Shown here: in pieces, positions 26,547 to 35,278 of the stretch
Position numbering within the stretch: the first letter of the stretch is position 1
Layout: each line of letters begins with the position of its first letter
Assembly: GCA_012512265.1 (NCBI GenBank)
Contig: JAAZEM010000212.1
Coordinates: forward strand, 1-44,437
Reading direction: 5' to 3'
Length of the DNA: 44,437 nt
Origin: Armatimonadota bacterium
GTDB lineage: Bacteria; Armatimonadota; JAAZEB01
Program-made: the position numbers and the translations under genes
Notes under the pieces: model-generated
The model's input: only the letters and a program-made list of their open reading frames with translations
What the model was told of the DNA's origin: nothing
The model's database searches: none

Positions 26547-28670
26547 ATGCAGACCGCGAAGGATGCCGTCACACAGCCGCCAAGTCTTCCGCAGACCCTT
26601 CCCGAGGGCGCACGACAGCAGAGCTTGCCAGGGCGCTACGTCCCCTGGGCAGGGCTGCTCTTTCTCTGCGCCTTCGCCTTCTATATCGCCACCCTGGCCC
26701 CTGGGCTCATGCCCGGCGACACCGGCGATATGGTCATCGCCGCCGCATCCCTGCGCGAGGCGCATCCCCCGGGCTACCCTCTCTATGCCATGATTGGCAA
26801 GCTGTTTGTCGCCTTGCCCATCGGCGATATCCCCTATCGCGCCAACCTGATGGCCGCCTTCCTCGGCGGTCTCTCCGTCGCGCTTGTCTTCCTCGCCCTC
26901 CTCCTTCTCACGCGGCGCCCCCTGGCATCCCTTGCCGGCGCGCTGCTCTTTGCCTTCAACTACCTCTTCTGGACCTACTTCACCCTGGCGGAGACCTTCT
27001 GCCTCAACAACTTCACCCTGGCGCTCACCGCCTTCCTCGCCCTCCTGTGGCGAGAGCGCCACCGCCAGGAGCCCGGCGGGAGAGCATCCCGGCGTCTCCT
27101 GGTCCTCCTCGCCTTCGTCGCGGGGGTCTCGATGGGCAACCACCACACGATGGTGCTCACCTATCCTGGGTTGTTCCTCTTTGTCGCCGTGGTCGACCGG
27201 AGCGTTCTGCGCCCTGCCCGGCTGGCGGCGCTGGCGGGATGGTTTGCCTTCGGCCTGGCGCTTGTCTATGCCTACCTGCCCATCGCGGCGCTGGTGCACC
27301 ACGACCACCACTGGGAAGACTCGAGCACGCTCTCGGGCTTGCTGCGGCTTTTCCTCCGCGCCAAGTATGGCACCTTCCAACTGGCGCCTGGTGACGGCAA
27401 GCCGGTCACGCCACCCGAGCAGGCAGCCAGTTACTTCGGGGCGCTGGCCACACAGTACCTCTGGCCTGGGTTTGTGCTTGCCCTCGTCGGCCTGGCCGCG
27501 CTGTGGAAGCGAGACCGCGCTGCCCTGCTCCACTCGGGCGGGGGATTCCTCTTCGGCGTCCTCTTCGTTCTGACCGCCAACATCGATCCCCGGCCCACCG
27601 CTTACGACGCGGCAACGCTCGAGCGCTTCTACCAGCTTCCGAATTTCTTCTTCCTCCTGTGGACCGGCGCCGGACTGGGTGTCGCCGAGCGCTGGCTGGA
27701 GGGCATCTGCGCGGATATCTCTTCCCGCGCCCCCATTGGCAAAGCCATCCCGGCCATCCTGCTCCTCGCGCTACCGGCCGCCCTCCTTGCGGTCAACTAC
27801 GGCAAGGCGAATCTTCGCGGCAACTTGCTCTACCCGCGCTTCATGACCAACATCTTCGATTCCCTGCCGAAAAACGCCGTGTTCTTTGTCTGGAGCGATA
27901 CCGTGGGCATGGGCGCCGACTACCTCACAGATATTGAGAAGCGCCGGCCAGACGTGGCGGTGATCAAGGTGGGCATCCTGGGCGCGGAGCCGTACCGATC
28001 CACGGTACGCAGAAAGTATCCCCACCTTCGCTGGCCCGATCTCGCCCCCGACGCGCCCTTTAGCATGGGTCGCTTCATCCAGCACAACATTGACCGCTAC
28101 CGCATCTTCCTGGATGGCCTCCCGATGAAGCTCACCTTCCCGGTCATCCGCTACGGGCTGATCTACGAGGTCCGACCCCAAGGCAACGTGCCAAGCGCAG
28201 CCGAGGTGCTGGATTTGAACGAAGAGCTCTGGAAGCGGTTTGACCTGCGCCAGGTGGATACGAGCCTCTACCCCGCCAACTCGATGTGCTACTCCGTCGT
28301 GGTCTTCTACTACCTCTATCACCGCTTCACTATGGCGAGTGAGTGCAACTACTTCGGGCGGTATGATGCCGCGCTGCGCCACCTGGAAGCCTGCTCTCAG
28401 ATGGACCCGAAAGGCTACGTGGCGCGCTCCGCCCCCTGGCAGCGGCAAAAGGCGGTCGCCCACATCGGCCTCAACCAGCTGGATCAGGCCGTGACGCACC
28501 TCGATCTCGCCCGCAAGGAGGACCCATCGGACGCCGAGACCTACCGGCTCCTCTCACTGGCCTACCAAAAGAAGGGCGATCAGGCACAAGCCGACTATTA
28601 CCTCGACGAGTATGAGATCCGGCGCCGCGCCGAGGAGCAAGAGCCCCGCAAGGAGGGCCAGACGCCGTGA
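26547..28670 (+). CDS. DUF2723-family membrane protein (protein O-mannosyltransferase-like, GT117) with C-terminal TPR
   Basis: 707 residues. The N-terminal half has about ten membrane helices with the DUF2723 signature: FYIATLAPGLMPGDTGDMVIAAASLREAHPPGYPLYAMIGKLF region (about 45-88), LAETFCLNN and SMGNHHTMVL. The acidic GDTGD and HPPGYP loops face the periplasm and are typical of GT-C glycosyltransferases that use lipid-linked sugars. A soluble stretch (about 430-590) and TPR repeats (about 600-690, GRYDAALRHLEACSQMDP, LDQAVTHLDLARKEDPSDAE) end the chain. ATG 26547 lies at the predicted transcript start, so translation is probably leaderless. Its stop abuts the panC stop tail-to-tail. Confidence 0.88.
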   Translation: MQTAKDAVTQPPSLPQTLPEGARQQSLPGRYVPWAGLLFLCAFAFYIATLAPGLMPGDTGDMVIAAASLREAHPPGYPLYAMIGKLFVALPIGDIPYRANLMAAFLGGLSVALVFLALLLLTRRPLASLAGALLFAFNYLFWTYFTLAETFCLNNFTLALTAFLALLWRERHRQEPGGRASRRLLVLLAFVAGVSMGNHHTMVLTYPGLFLFVAVVDRSVLRPARLAALAGWFAFGLALVYAYLPIAALVHHDHHWEDSSTLSGLLRLFLRAKYGTFQLAPGDGKPVTPPEQAASYFGALATQYLWPGFVLALVGLAALWKRDRAALLHSGGGFLFGVLFVLTANIDPRPTAYDAATLERFYQLPNFFFLLWTGAGLGVAERWLEGICADISSRAPIGKAIPAILLLALPAALLAVNYGKANLRGNLLYPRFMTNIFDSLPKNAVFFVWSDTVGMGADYLTDIEKRRPDVAVIKVGILGAEPYRSTVRRKYPHLRWPDLAPDAPFSMGRFIQHNIDRYRIFLDGLPMKLTFPVIRYGLIYEVRPQGNVPSAAEVLDLNEELWKRFDLRQVDTSLYPANSMCYSVVVFYYLYHRFTMASECNYFGRYDAALRHLEACSQMDPKGYVARSAPWQRQKAVAHIGLNQLDQAVTHLDLARKEDPSDAETYRLLSLAYQKKGDQAQADYYLDEYEIRRRAEEQEPRKEGQTP

Positions 28671-29519
28671 TCACAACGTCTCGATCAGCAGATTGTCGAT
28701 CAGCCGGGTCTTGCCAATGAAGACGGCCAGGGAGAGAAACGCCGGCGCGGTGATGGTCTCCTGCTCGCGAAGCGTCTCAGGGTCGGCAATGCTCAGGTAC
28801 TCCAGGCGGGCTAGCGGCTCCTGGGCAATCAGCTCTTGCATCGCGGTACGCACACGCTGCGCGTTGCGCTCGCCGCTCTCGATCCGCTCCCGGCCTAGCC
28901 GCAGGGCGCGGATGAGAACCGTCGCCGCCTGGCGCTCTTGCGGGTTGAGATAGGAGTTGCGGCTGCTCATCGCCAGGCCGTCCTCTTCGCGCACCGTGGG
29001 CACGGCCACAACCTCAATCGGATAGCTGAGGTCGCGAACCATGCGCCGGATCACGAGGAGCTGCTGGTAATCTTTCTGCCCGAAGTAAGCGCGGTCCGGC
29101 TGCACAATGTTGAAGAGCTTGGCGACGACAGTGGCCACGCCCCGGAAGTGCCCGGGGCGCGCGGCTCCCTCCAGGCGATCGGTGATCCGCGCTACGTCGA
29201 CCTGGGCCAACATCTCCTGCGGGTACATCTCCTCGACCGACGGGGCAAAGATGAAATCAACGCCCGCTTCCCTGGCAAGTTCCGCATCGCGCGCCAGATC
29301 GCGAGGATAACGCTGGTAGTCCTCCTTCGGTCCGAACTGCAGCGGATTCACGAAGATGCTCGCCACGACGACGTCGTTCTCCTCGCGCGCGCGCTGCATC
29401 AAGGTGAGGTGCCCGGCGTGCAGGTAGCCCATCGTGGGCACAAAGCCGATGCTCCGGCCCTCACGCCGTGCCGGAGCCAGGAGTGACCTCAGCTCCTCAA
29501 TCCGTTCCGTCACGCTCAT
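28671..29519 (-). CDS. panC: Pantothenate synthetase PanC
   Basis: ATP-dependent joining of pantoate and beta-alanine to make pantothenate (vitamin B5), the coenzyme A precursor. 282 residues. The nucleotidyltransferase HIGH motif is in VPTMGYLHAGHLTL; SIFVNPLQFGPKEDYQRYPRDLARD, FAPSVEEMYP, GHFRGVATVVAKLFNIVQPDRAYFGQKDYQQL and the KMSKS-equivalent MSSRNSYL follow. The start ATG 29519 gives the standard MSVTERIEEL beginning and overlaps the panB tail by 23 bases (AAAGG about 10 bases upstream), so the two are coupled. An upstream in-frame ATG at 29546 is unlikely. Confidence 0.96.
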   Translation of the reverse strand: MSVTERIEELRSLLAPARREGRSIGFVPTMGYLHAGHLTLMQRAREENDVVVASIFVNPLQFGPKEDYQRYPRDLARDAELAREAGVDFIFAPSVEEMYPQEMLAQVDVARITDRLEGAARPGHFRGVATVVAKLFNIVQPDRAYFGQKDYQQLLVIRRMVRDLSYPIEVVAVPTVREEDGLAMSSRNSYLNPQERQAATVLIRALRLGRERIESGERNAQRVRTAMQELIAQEPLARLEYLSIADPETLREQETITAPAFLSLAVFIGKTRLIDNLLIETL

Positions 29520-30366
29520 CTGCCAATGCCTTTCGCAACTCCTCATCGCTCATGGTGGTGGCATTCTCAGGGCCCGGGAAACTCCCCGCGCGCACCTCGG
29601 CGGCGTACGCCTCAAACGCCTCGCGGATCAGTCTGCTCAGATCCAGGAACGGACGCGCGTGCCTGGGCAACCGCTCGGAAAGCCCCAGGAGATCCGTCAC
29701 CACCTGTACCTGCCCATCACACCCGGCGCCCGCGCCAATCCCAATCGTCGGGATGGAGAGACGGGCGGTGATCGCCTCGGCCAGGGGAGCCGGCACGGCT
29801 TCCAGAACCACCGCGAAAGCACCCGCGTCCTGGAGCGCCACCGCATCGCGGAGCACCTGGCGCGCTGCCTCCGCCGTCTTCCCCTGCACCCGGAAGCCGC
29901 CCATCTGATGCACCGATTGCGGCATCAAACCCACGTGCCCGACGACAGGTATCCCGGAACTGACCATCCGGTGGACCAGGGGCGCGACCGCCTCTCCCCC
30001 CTCCAGCTTGACGGCGCGCGCTCCCCCCTCTTTCAGCATCCGGCCAGCATTCAAGATCGCGTCGTCCGCGCTCGCCTGGTACGAGAGAAACGGGAGATCC
30101 CCCACCACCAACGCGCGTCGTGCTCCACGGGCAACCGCCCGGGTGTGATGCAGCATCTCCTCCATCGTCACCGGTAGCGTGCTCTCATAGCCCAGGGCCA
30201 CCATCGCCAGGGAGTCGCCCACCAGGATCAGGTCAACACCGGCCTCGTCCGCGAGCCGCGCCGTCGGAGTGTCGTAGGCGGTCACCATCACCACCTTCTC
30301 ACCCCGCGCCTTCATCTCCACCACGCGGGGCACCGTCACACGCGGTCGCTGTTCCGTCGCGCTCAT
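29497..30366 (-). CDS. panB: 3-methyl-2-oxobutanoate hydroxymethyltransferase PanB
   Basis: Makes ketopantoate from 2-oxoisovalerate and methylene-tetrahydrofolate, the first committed step to pantothenate. 289 residues in a TIM barrel: VVMVTAYDTPTARLADEAGVDLILVGDSLAMV (metal Asp in VGDS), LPVTMEEMLHHTRAVARG, VVGDLPFLSYQ, GARAVKLEGG, PVVGHVGLMPQSV and IPTIGIGAGAGCDGQVQV. The ATG at 30366 gives the expected family start (VTVPRVVEMKARGEKV); the frame stays open far upstream, but that overlaps the J-domain gene. It starts 20 bases after that gene's stop and overlaps panC. Confidence 0.96.
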   Translation of the reverse strand: MSATEQRPRVTVPRVVEMKARGEKVVMVTAYDTPTARLADEAGVDLILVGDSLAMVALGYESTLPVTMEEMLHHTRAVARGARRALVVGDLPFLSYQASADDAILNAGRMLKEGGARAVKLEGGEAVAPLVHRMVSSGIPVVGHVGLMPQSVHQMGGFRVQGKTAEAARQVLRDAVALQDAGAFAVVLEAVPAPLAEAITARLSIPTIGIGAGAGCDGQVQVVTDLLGLSERLPRHARPFLDLSRLIREAFEAYAAEVRAGSFPGPENATTMSDEELRKALADERDGTD

Positions 30367-30386
30367 CAAACTACGATTCCCTTCAG

Positions 30387-31511
30387 CTACCAGGCATCCC
30401 GGAAGTGCCCGCCAGCCAGGCACCCCAGGACCATGCACGGGAAGATGATGTTCCCTCCTAGCAGCAGCGTCTCTCCTCCGGCCGGTCCAGCCACGGCAAA
30501 GAGGAGAAGCAAGATACACGATATCCCCAACAGATGTATCATGGGCCGAGGAAGCCTTCTTCCTGCAACCCCAAGGAGGAGAGCCACCAGCACCACCACG
30601 GGATAGCAGAGGATGCTGGCCGGCAGGAGCACCGCTCCCAGAGAAAGCGACCGCCGGCCTCGTCGCCACACCGGCGCGCGCAGCTCGCCCTCCGGGCGCT
30701 CCACGAGGCGCATCGAGGTCGCCAGGAAACCAACCAGAAGCGCCGAGCCGATCATCCCGACCAGGAGGTTGTCGGTCCACCCGCTCATCCATCCGCCCTC
30801 GGCCACGGGCGAGCCGGGGTAGACCACAGGAAGCAGGTAGAGCCCCAGCACCAGAAGCCATCCCCCGAGGGCGAGCGGGGGCATGGAGCGCGCCAGGGCG
30901 AGCGCCCGTGCTCCCCAGGTGTAGCGCTCCGCGCTTTGGCCCTTCCGCGCGGCCTGGCTCAGCTCTACTGCCCGGCGGTACCGGCGAAGTGCCTCCTCGA
31001 AACGTCCCTGCACCCGGCAGATGTCACCGAGCAAGGCATGCGCGCCCGCGTTCTGGCGGTCGTGGCGCAGGATCTCGTGACACGCGGCCTGCGCCGCGCT
31101 GATGCGCCCCGCCGCGAAATCCAGGCGCGCCGTGTGGAGCATCTGCCCCAGGTCTGGAGGCGGCTCTGGACGAGGGGGCGGTGGTTGCGGCGTAGCACGG
31201 CGCGGGCCGGAGCGTGGCGGCGGCGCCTGAGCGGAGGCGCGCGCGCCAGAAGCCTGGCCCGCATCCCGAGACTGCCGATGGGCTCGCAGCGCCAATTCGC
31301 GATCATACGCCTCGCGCTTCCGCCGGTCGATCAGGACCTCGTAAGCGGCCGTTATCTCCACGAAGGTCCGGTGCGCGGCGCTGGCATCAGAGGCACTGGC
31401 GACGTCCGGGTGATACCGCTTCGCCAGGAGTCGGTAGCGCTGCCGGATCTCCTCTGAAGTCGCGCCTGGCCCCACTCCAAGGATCTCGTAATGGGTGCGC
31501 TCAGATGGCAT
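30387..31511 (-). CDS. Membrane J-domain protein with TPR segment
   Basis: About 374 residues. The N-terminal J domain (5-68) has YEILGVGPGATSEEIRQRYRLLAKRYHPDV, with the HPD tripeptide needed to stimulate Hsp70 (DnaK), and AYEVLIDRRKREAYD. A Pro/Arg-rich linker (75-120) and a TPR pair (about 125-185: FAAGRISAAQAACHEILRHD, GRFEEALRRYRRAVEL) follow. Then come about five membrane helices (205-365). It probably recruits DnaK to the membrane; no characterised homologue is known to me. ATG 31511 has GGGAGGTGGAGG upstream; an earlier in-frame TTG (31538) sits next to the -10 box. First gene of the operon with panB and panC. Confidence 0.8.
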   Translation of the reverse strand: MPSERTHYEILGVGPGATSEEIRQRYRLLAKRYHPDVASASDASAAHRTFVEITAAYEVLIDRRKREAYDRELALRAHRQSRDAGQASGARASAQAPPPRSGPRRATPQPPPPRPEPPPDLGQMLHTARLDFAAGRISAAQAACHEILRHDRQNAGAHALLGDICRVQGRFEEALRRYRRAVELSQAARKGQSAERYTWGARALALARSMPPLALGGWLLVLGLYLLPVVYPGSPVAEGGWMSGWTDNLLVGMIGSALLVGFLATSMRLVERPEGELRAPVWRRGRRSLSLGAVLLPASILCYPVVVLVALLLGVAGRRLPRPMIHLLGISCILLLLFAVAGPAGGETLLLGGNIIFPCMVLGCLAGGHFRDAW

Positions 31512-31541
31512 CCCGGCCTCCACCTCCCAAGAGGCCAACTC

Positions 31542-31550
31542 ATTATAGCA
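31542..31550 (-). promoter_or_regulatory. Promoter of the J-domain-panB-panC operon (extended -10)
   Basis: TGCTATAAT on the minus strand (TATAAT 31542-31547, TGC 31548-31550). TTTCGT (31565-31570) at 17 bases is a weak -35. The leader to the ATG at 31511 would be about 24 bases, enough for the strong ribosome site. Confidence 0.65.
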
Positions 31551-31712
31551 CGGCAGAACCGTTCACGAAAGGGGATCGCGCGGGCGGTCCTCACGACCAT
31601 ACGCCTGCCCGCCGCGTTTGCCCAGAGCGGCACCCGGGTAAATGCCGTCCGGACCTTGCGGGATGCCGAGACCCCGGCTCACCCGGCGAGAGTCTGAAAA
31701 GGGGTGACACGA

Positions 31713-32498
31713 ATGCAAAGCACGAGAGCGATATGGGTGGCCGTCGGGGTGATGGCCGTGGCGCTGGCTGTCGGCACGCCGGCGCATGCGCAGGTCACCC
31801 TCAACGGCCGGCAGACCAACTTCGCGGCCAGAGTGTTTACCATAGGCAACTTCCTGATGGTGCCGCTGAATGAGACGTTGACATCGCTGGGAGCTGGACC
31901 CGCGGTTTGGGATCCGGATCGAGGCCGAGCTCGCTTCACCTTCCAGGGCTCCGAGGTGCTCATCCGCGCCGGGAGCGGCTATGCCATTGTCGATGGCCAG
32001 GCCGTGGTGATGGGCGTGCCCGCTGTCGTCCGCCAGAACCGGCTTTTCATCCCGCTCAGCTTCATGCGCGAGCAGTTCGGCGTGTCGGTGGATGTGCCCG
32101 CGGCGGTTGCAGGATCTGAGGCACGTGCGCGCGTGCTGGGGTTCCGCGGTGGCCCGCAAACCCCGAACCCGGGCGCCATCGCCATCGGCGGCACGCCGAT
32201 CCTCGAATTGAGCACGACAGGGGATGCCGATACGCTGAATGCACGCGCGATCCTGGTCACCGAGCGCATGACAACCGGCCTCCAGCGGGCGATGCAGCTC
32301 GACAACGGCGGCTTCAACCCCAACCGGGTCACTCTGCGCATGGTCGATGGAACGCCGGTCATCTTCATCGCGGATGTTCCGGTCATCAGCGTGACAGAGG
32401 AGGACGCGGCGGCGCATCAGAGCACGCCCAGGCGGCTTGCCTTTACCTGGTTGCGCCAGATTCGCAGCCGCCTCAACTCGATCTTCCCCGCCTCTTGA
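31713..32498 (+). CDS. Secreted copper-amine-oxidase-N-domain-like protein
   Basis: 261 residues from ATG 31713, which has GGGG about 8 bases upstream; an in-frame start at 31704 is possible. The signal peptide (about 1-26, AVGVMAVALAVGTPAHA-Q) indicates export. The rest resembles the copper amine oxidase N-terminal (stalk) domain repeats found in many extracellular proteins of Gram-positive and deep-branching bacteria. VTLNGRQTNF, VFTIGNFLMVPLNETLTSLGAGPAVWD, SGYAIVDGQAVVMGVPAVVRQNRLFIPLSFMREQFG show the N-G / V-P-L / L-G-A pattern. A second poorly conserved half follows. This domain is typically a wall- or matrix-associated module and carries no catalytic residues. Convergent with the PEP-utilising gene. 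Confidence 0.75.
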   Translation: MQSTRAIWVAVGVMAVALAVGTPAHAQVTLNGRQTNFAARVFTIGNFLMVPLNETLTSLGAGPAVWDPDRGRARFTFQGSEVLIRAGSGYAIVDGQAVVMGVPAVVRQNRLFIPLSFMREQFGVSVDVPAAVAGSEARARVLGFRGGPQTPNPGAIAIGGTPILELSTTGDADTLNARAILVTERMTTGLQRAMQLDNGGFNPNRVTLRMVDGTPVIFIADVPVISVTEEDAAAHQSTPRRLAFTWLRQIRSRLNSIFPAS

Positions 32499-32539
32499 GG
32501 CGGGCACAGCCTGAAAGACAGCACTGAGCGACAGGCGCA

Positions 32540-32573
32540 GGCGTCAGGATGCCGGCGATAGCATCCTGACGCC
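32540..32573. terminator. Bidirectional terminator-like hairpin
   Basis: A perfect 13-base inverted repeat, GGCGTCAGGATGC (32540-32552) and GCATCCTGACGCC (32561-32573), surrounds an 8-base loop. It lies between the converging ends of the copper-amine-oxidase-N-like gene and the PEP-utilising gene. No U-tract is present on either side. Confidence 0.65.
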
Positions 32574-32617
32574 CGCGCGCTCCGGCCGGCTCGCATCCCA
32601 TCTCGCTGGTCGGGGGT

Positions 32618-35278
32618 TCAGGCACCGGACCGCCCCAGGATCTCGACCTTGCCCCGGGTGCCATCCACCACGACGCGCGTGCCCTCGGCGATGCGCGTGA
32701 TCGCATCCGAGATTTCGGAGACCGCGGGAACACCGCACTCACGGGCCAGGAGCCCGGCTTGCGAGAGCAGCCCCCCTCCCTCCAGAATCACGCCCCCCGC
32801 CCGCTGGAGGAGGGGCGCCCACGCCATTCCGATGCGCGACGCCACGACGATCTCTCCCGGCTGCAGATTCCAGCCCTCCGCCGGGCTGCGCAGGATGCGC
32901 GCGCGTCCCGTCGCCCGTCCACCGGATATCCCCAGGCCGGCGAGCGAGGCACTGCCTGCCTGGTCCTCGGCGAAGCGGGCCCCAGCGCCCTGTTCGGACG
33001 AGAGCTCACGCCGGCGCCTGGCCACCACGGCGCGCATGTCTCCCTTCGGATCTTCACCCAACAGGAAGGCGCGCAATTCGGAAGCATTCAGGAGGAAGAC
33101 ATCTTCGGCGGCCTCGAGGGCCTGGCGGTTCGCGAGGCGCGATCCGGCCTCCAGGCAGAGGCGGCGTTCCAGGGCTACTTGCCGGGCCAGAAGAGCGTGC
33201 GCGGCCTCCTGCAGGTGCACGCCATGCAGGAGGGAGCCGATCAGCCGCCGGCACCGATACTGCTCCCACAGGCTCAGGTGTCGCTTCGCCTGGGCCCAGG
33301 CCACGCGGGCGCGCGGGCGCGCTCCCTGCATGGCCGGCAGGTCTGCCGTCAGGTAACTCGCCGCGACCCGCAGCGGGTAACGGCAATCCTCCGACCAACG
33401 CGGCTCCGAGAGCTCCATATCGACGAGCGAATGATGCCCGAAGCGTTGGAGAAACCGCCGGAGAAGCGGCTCCGCGCGTGTGCCGGCAAACCGTGCAAGC
33501 CACGCCTCCGAGGCTCCCGTGTCGCTATCGCCGGACGATGCGATCTGCTCGAGGGCCTCGCGCGCCTGAGACTCTTCGGCCGCCTGCCTGGCCAGCCGGC
33601 GCAACAGCTCGGCGGCGCGCACCCCGAGGGCACTCCCCTCGCGGGCAAGCACCTCTCCCAGGAGCGCAGGCGAGTAGTCCGGCCCCATCCGCCGGGCGAG
33701 TGTCTCCTCCAGGCGAAAGAGTGCGGATGCCGACCGACAGATCGCCCGGATCACCTCGGGCAGGTAGCCGAGGGCCGTCTCGGCGTTGGCAACACTGGCA
33801 TCCAGCAGGTCCAGATCGCTAAGGCTCTGCAGGGAGCGGCGCTCCAGATCTGCCAACCGGCGTGCCGCGAGAAGGAGACGCGGCTTCCCCCTGCTCGCGG
33901 CCTGCCGGCAGGCGATTGAGAAGCCGAGCCGGCGCCACCGCCGGCGCATCAGCTGCCACCCGCTGCAGGCCGGCAGTGCGTCCGCTGGCAACCCGGCCTC
34001 GCGGCAACCCAGGAGGCGCGCCGTCGCTTCCGGGGCAAGTCCCCACTGCTCCCATGCGAGCCATTGCAGTGCCGAGACCTCCAGATGCGGCCGGCCCTCC
34101 TGGCGGCTGAGGAGGGGCCCGTTACCCCATGCCTCCGCCGGCCGGGCGCCTAACACGCGCTGCAGGGCCTGCTCCGAGAGGAGGCAGGTGAGCGACCAGG
34201 TGAGCGGAGTGGATGAGACCGGTAGCGCCGCGACAAGAGCGGCAGGCGACCACACGCGCGTGCCCCAGGGCGGAGGATTCGGGGCTGCCGCCAGGGGATC
34301 TGCTGCATCGGTTTCGGGCATGCCACCCCGCCGGAGTGGCCGCGCCTGCAGGAGGGAGACATCATCCCCCACCCGAGCCCATTCGATCGCCTGCGGGGCT
34401 CCGAGGGCCTGCTCGATCCGGCGGCACGTCTCGGCAATCGCCGTCGCCTGTTCGAGGGTCAGTGAGGCGAGCCGTCGCTGGTCGTGCGTGGTGCTCTGCC
34501 AGGTGATGCCTCCCACGGCCCTTGGCCGGGCGATCTGTAGCTTGGAACCCACCTCGCTCCCGGCAAGGGTGAGGAGATCGCCTTCCGGCCGGAAGAGAAA
34601 GCGATCCGGCTCCGCTTTCCCGGCAGAGACGGCTTCGCCCAGGCCCCAAGCCGAGCGGATCTCCACCCGCTCCTCTCCCGTCTCCGGATCGCGCGTAAAC
34701 GCCACCCCGCCCGCGTCCGCGGGTACGAACCGCTGGATAATCACCGCCATGGAGAGGTCGTCCTCGCGGATCCCGGCGCGTCTCCGATAGGCGACCGCTC
34801 GCGGGAGCCATAGGCTGGCCCAGCAGGCACGCACGGCCTTGTCCACGGCATCCAACCCGAGGAGGTTCAGCGCCGCCGGATGGACGCGCTCGAACTCCGC
34901 ATCCGTCTCACCCTCGCACGCGACCGAGGGGCGCACCACGGCCGGCAGCCCCAAGATGCCGCATTGGGCCAGGGCGCTCATGATAGCAGAGCGCACCGAC
35001 TCCGGGAGGGATGTTCGCAAACAGGCGAGGCGGATCCGGTCCAGTTCGAAGAGGGCGCTCTCTCGGAAGGGATCGCCATGGCGCTCGGCAAAGCGCCGGA
35101 TAGCGCGATCGATTCCTGCGGCACGGCGGAAGTCGTGATACGCGGATGCGCTTAGCACGAAGCCCCCGGGAACGCGAAACCCTGCCGATGCCAGCCGCCC
35201 CAAGAGAACGGCCTTGGCCCCGGCACTCTCCGGAGCCTGCACGGCCTCACGGTAAGAGAGCGTATAGCTGCCCGTCAC
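32618..35278 (-). CDS. PEP synthase / rifampicin phosphotransferase-like protein with Gln in place of the swivelling His
   Basis: 886 residues from GTG 35278 (TTG 35281 is the alternative). Architecture follows rifampicin phosphotransferase and PEP synthase. An ATP-grasp domain (about 10-310) has AKAVLLGRLASAGFRVPGGFVL, MAVIIQRFVPADAGGVAFTRDPETG, SAWGLGEAVSAGKAEPDRF and IEWARVGDDVSLLQARP. A helical middle domain (320-780) and a C-terminal PEP-utilisers mobile domain (790-886) follow: GISGGRATGRARIL, IVVASRIGMAWAPLLQRAGGVILEGGG, VPAVSEISDA. The phospho-accepting His of the TSHAA motif is Gln here (LLSQAG; codon CAA at 32759-32761). The usual RSSA of the ATP-grasp part reads RPSVA. Phosphotransfer is likely lost or changed. 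A 16-codon frame overlaps its start. Confidence 0.82.
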   Translation of the reverse strand: MTGSYTLSYREAVQAPESAGAKAVLLGRLASAGFRVPGGFVLSASAYHDFRRAAGIDRAIRRFAERHGDPFRESALFELDRIRLACLRTSLPESVRSAIMSALAQCGILGLPAVVRPSVACEGETDAEFERVHPAALNLLGLDAVDKAVRACWASLWLPRAVAYRRRAGIREDDLSMAVIIQRFVPADAGGVAFTRDPETGEERVEIRSAWGLGEAVSAGKAEPDRFLFRPEGDLLTLAGSEVGSKLQIARPRAVGGITWQSTTHDQRRLASLTLEQATAIAETCRRIEQALGAPQAIEWARVGDDVSLLQARPLRRGGMPETDAADPLAAAPNPPPWGTRVWSPAALVAALPVSSTPLTWSLTCLLSEQALQRVLGARPAEAWGNGPLLSRQEGRPHLEVSALQWLAWEQWGLAPEATARLLGCREAGLPADALPACSGWQLMRRRWRRLGFSIACRQAASRGKPRLLLAARRLADLERRSLQSLSDLDLLDASVANAETALGYLPEVIRAICRSASALFRLEETLARRMGPDYSPALLGEVLAREGSALGVRAAELLRRLARQAAEESQAREALEQIASSGDSDTGASEAWLARFAGTRAEPLLRRFLQRFGHHSLVDMELSEPRWSEDCRYPLRVAASYLTADLPAMQGARPRARVAWAQAKRHLSLWEQYRCRRLIGSLLHGVHLQEAAHALLARQVALERRLCLEAGSRLANRQALEAAEDVFLLNASELRAFLLGEDPKGDMRAVVARRRRELSSEQGAGARFAEDQAGSASLAGLGISGGRATGRARILRSPAEGWNLQPGEIVVASRIGMAWAPLLQRAGGVILEGGGLLSQAGLLARECGVPAVSEISDAITRIAEGTRVVVDGTRGKVEILGRSGA

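Noticed and set aside
30367..30861. N-terminal extension of PanB to 30861
   Set aside because: It overlaps the J-domain protein; the family begins at ATG 30366.
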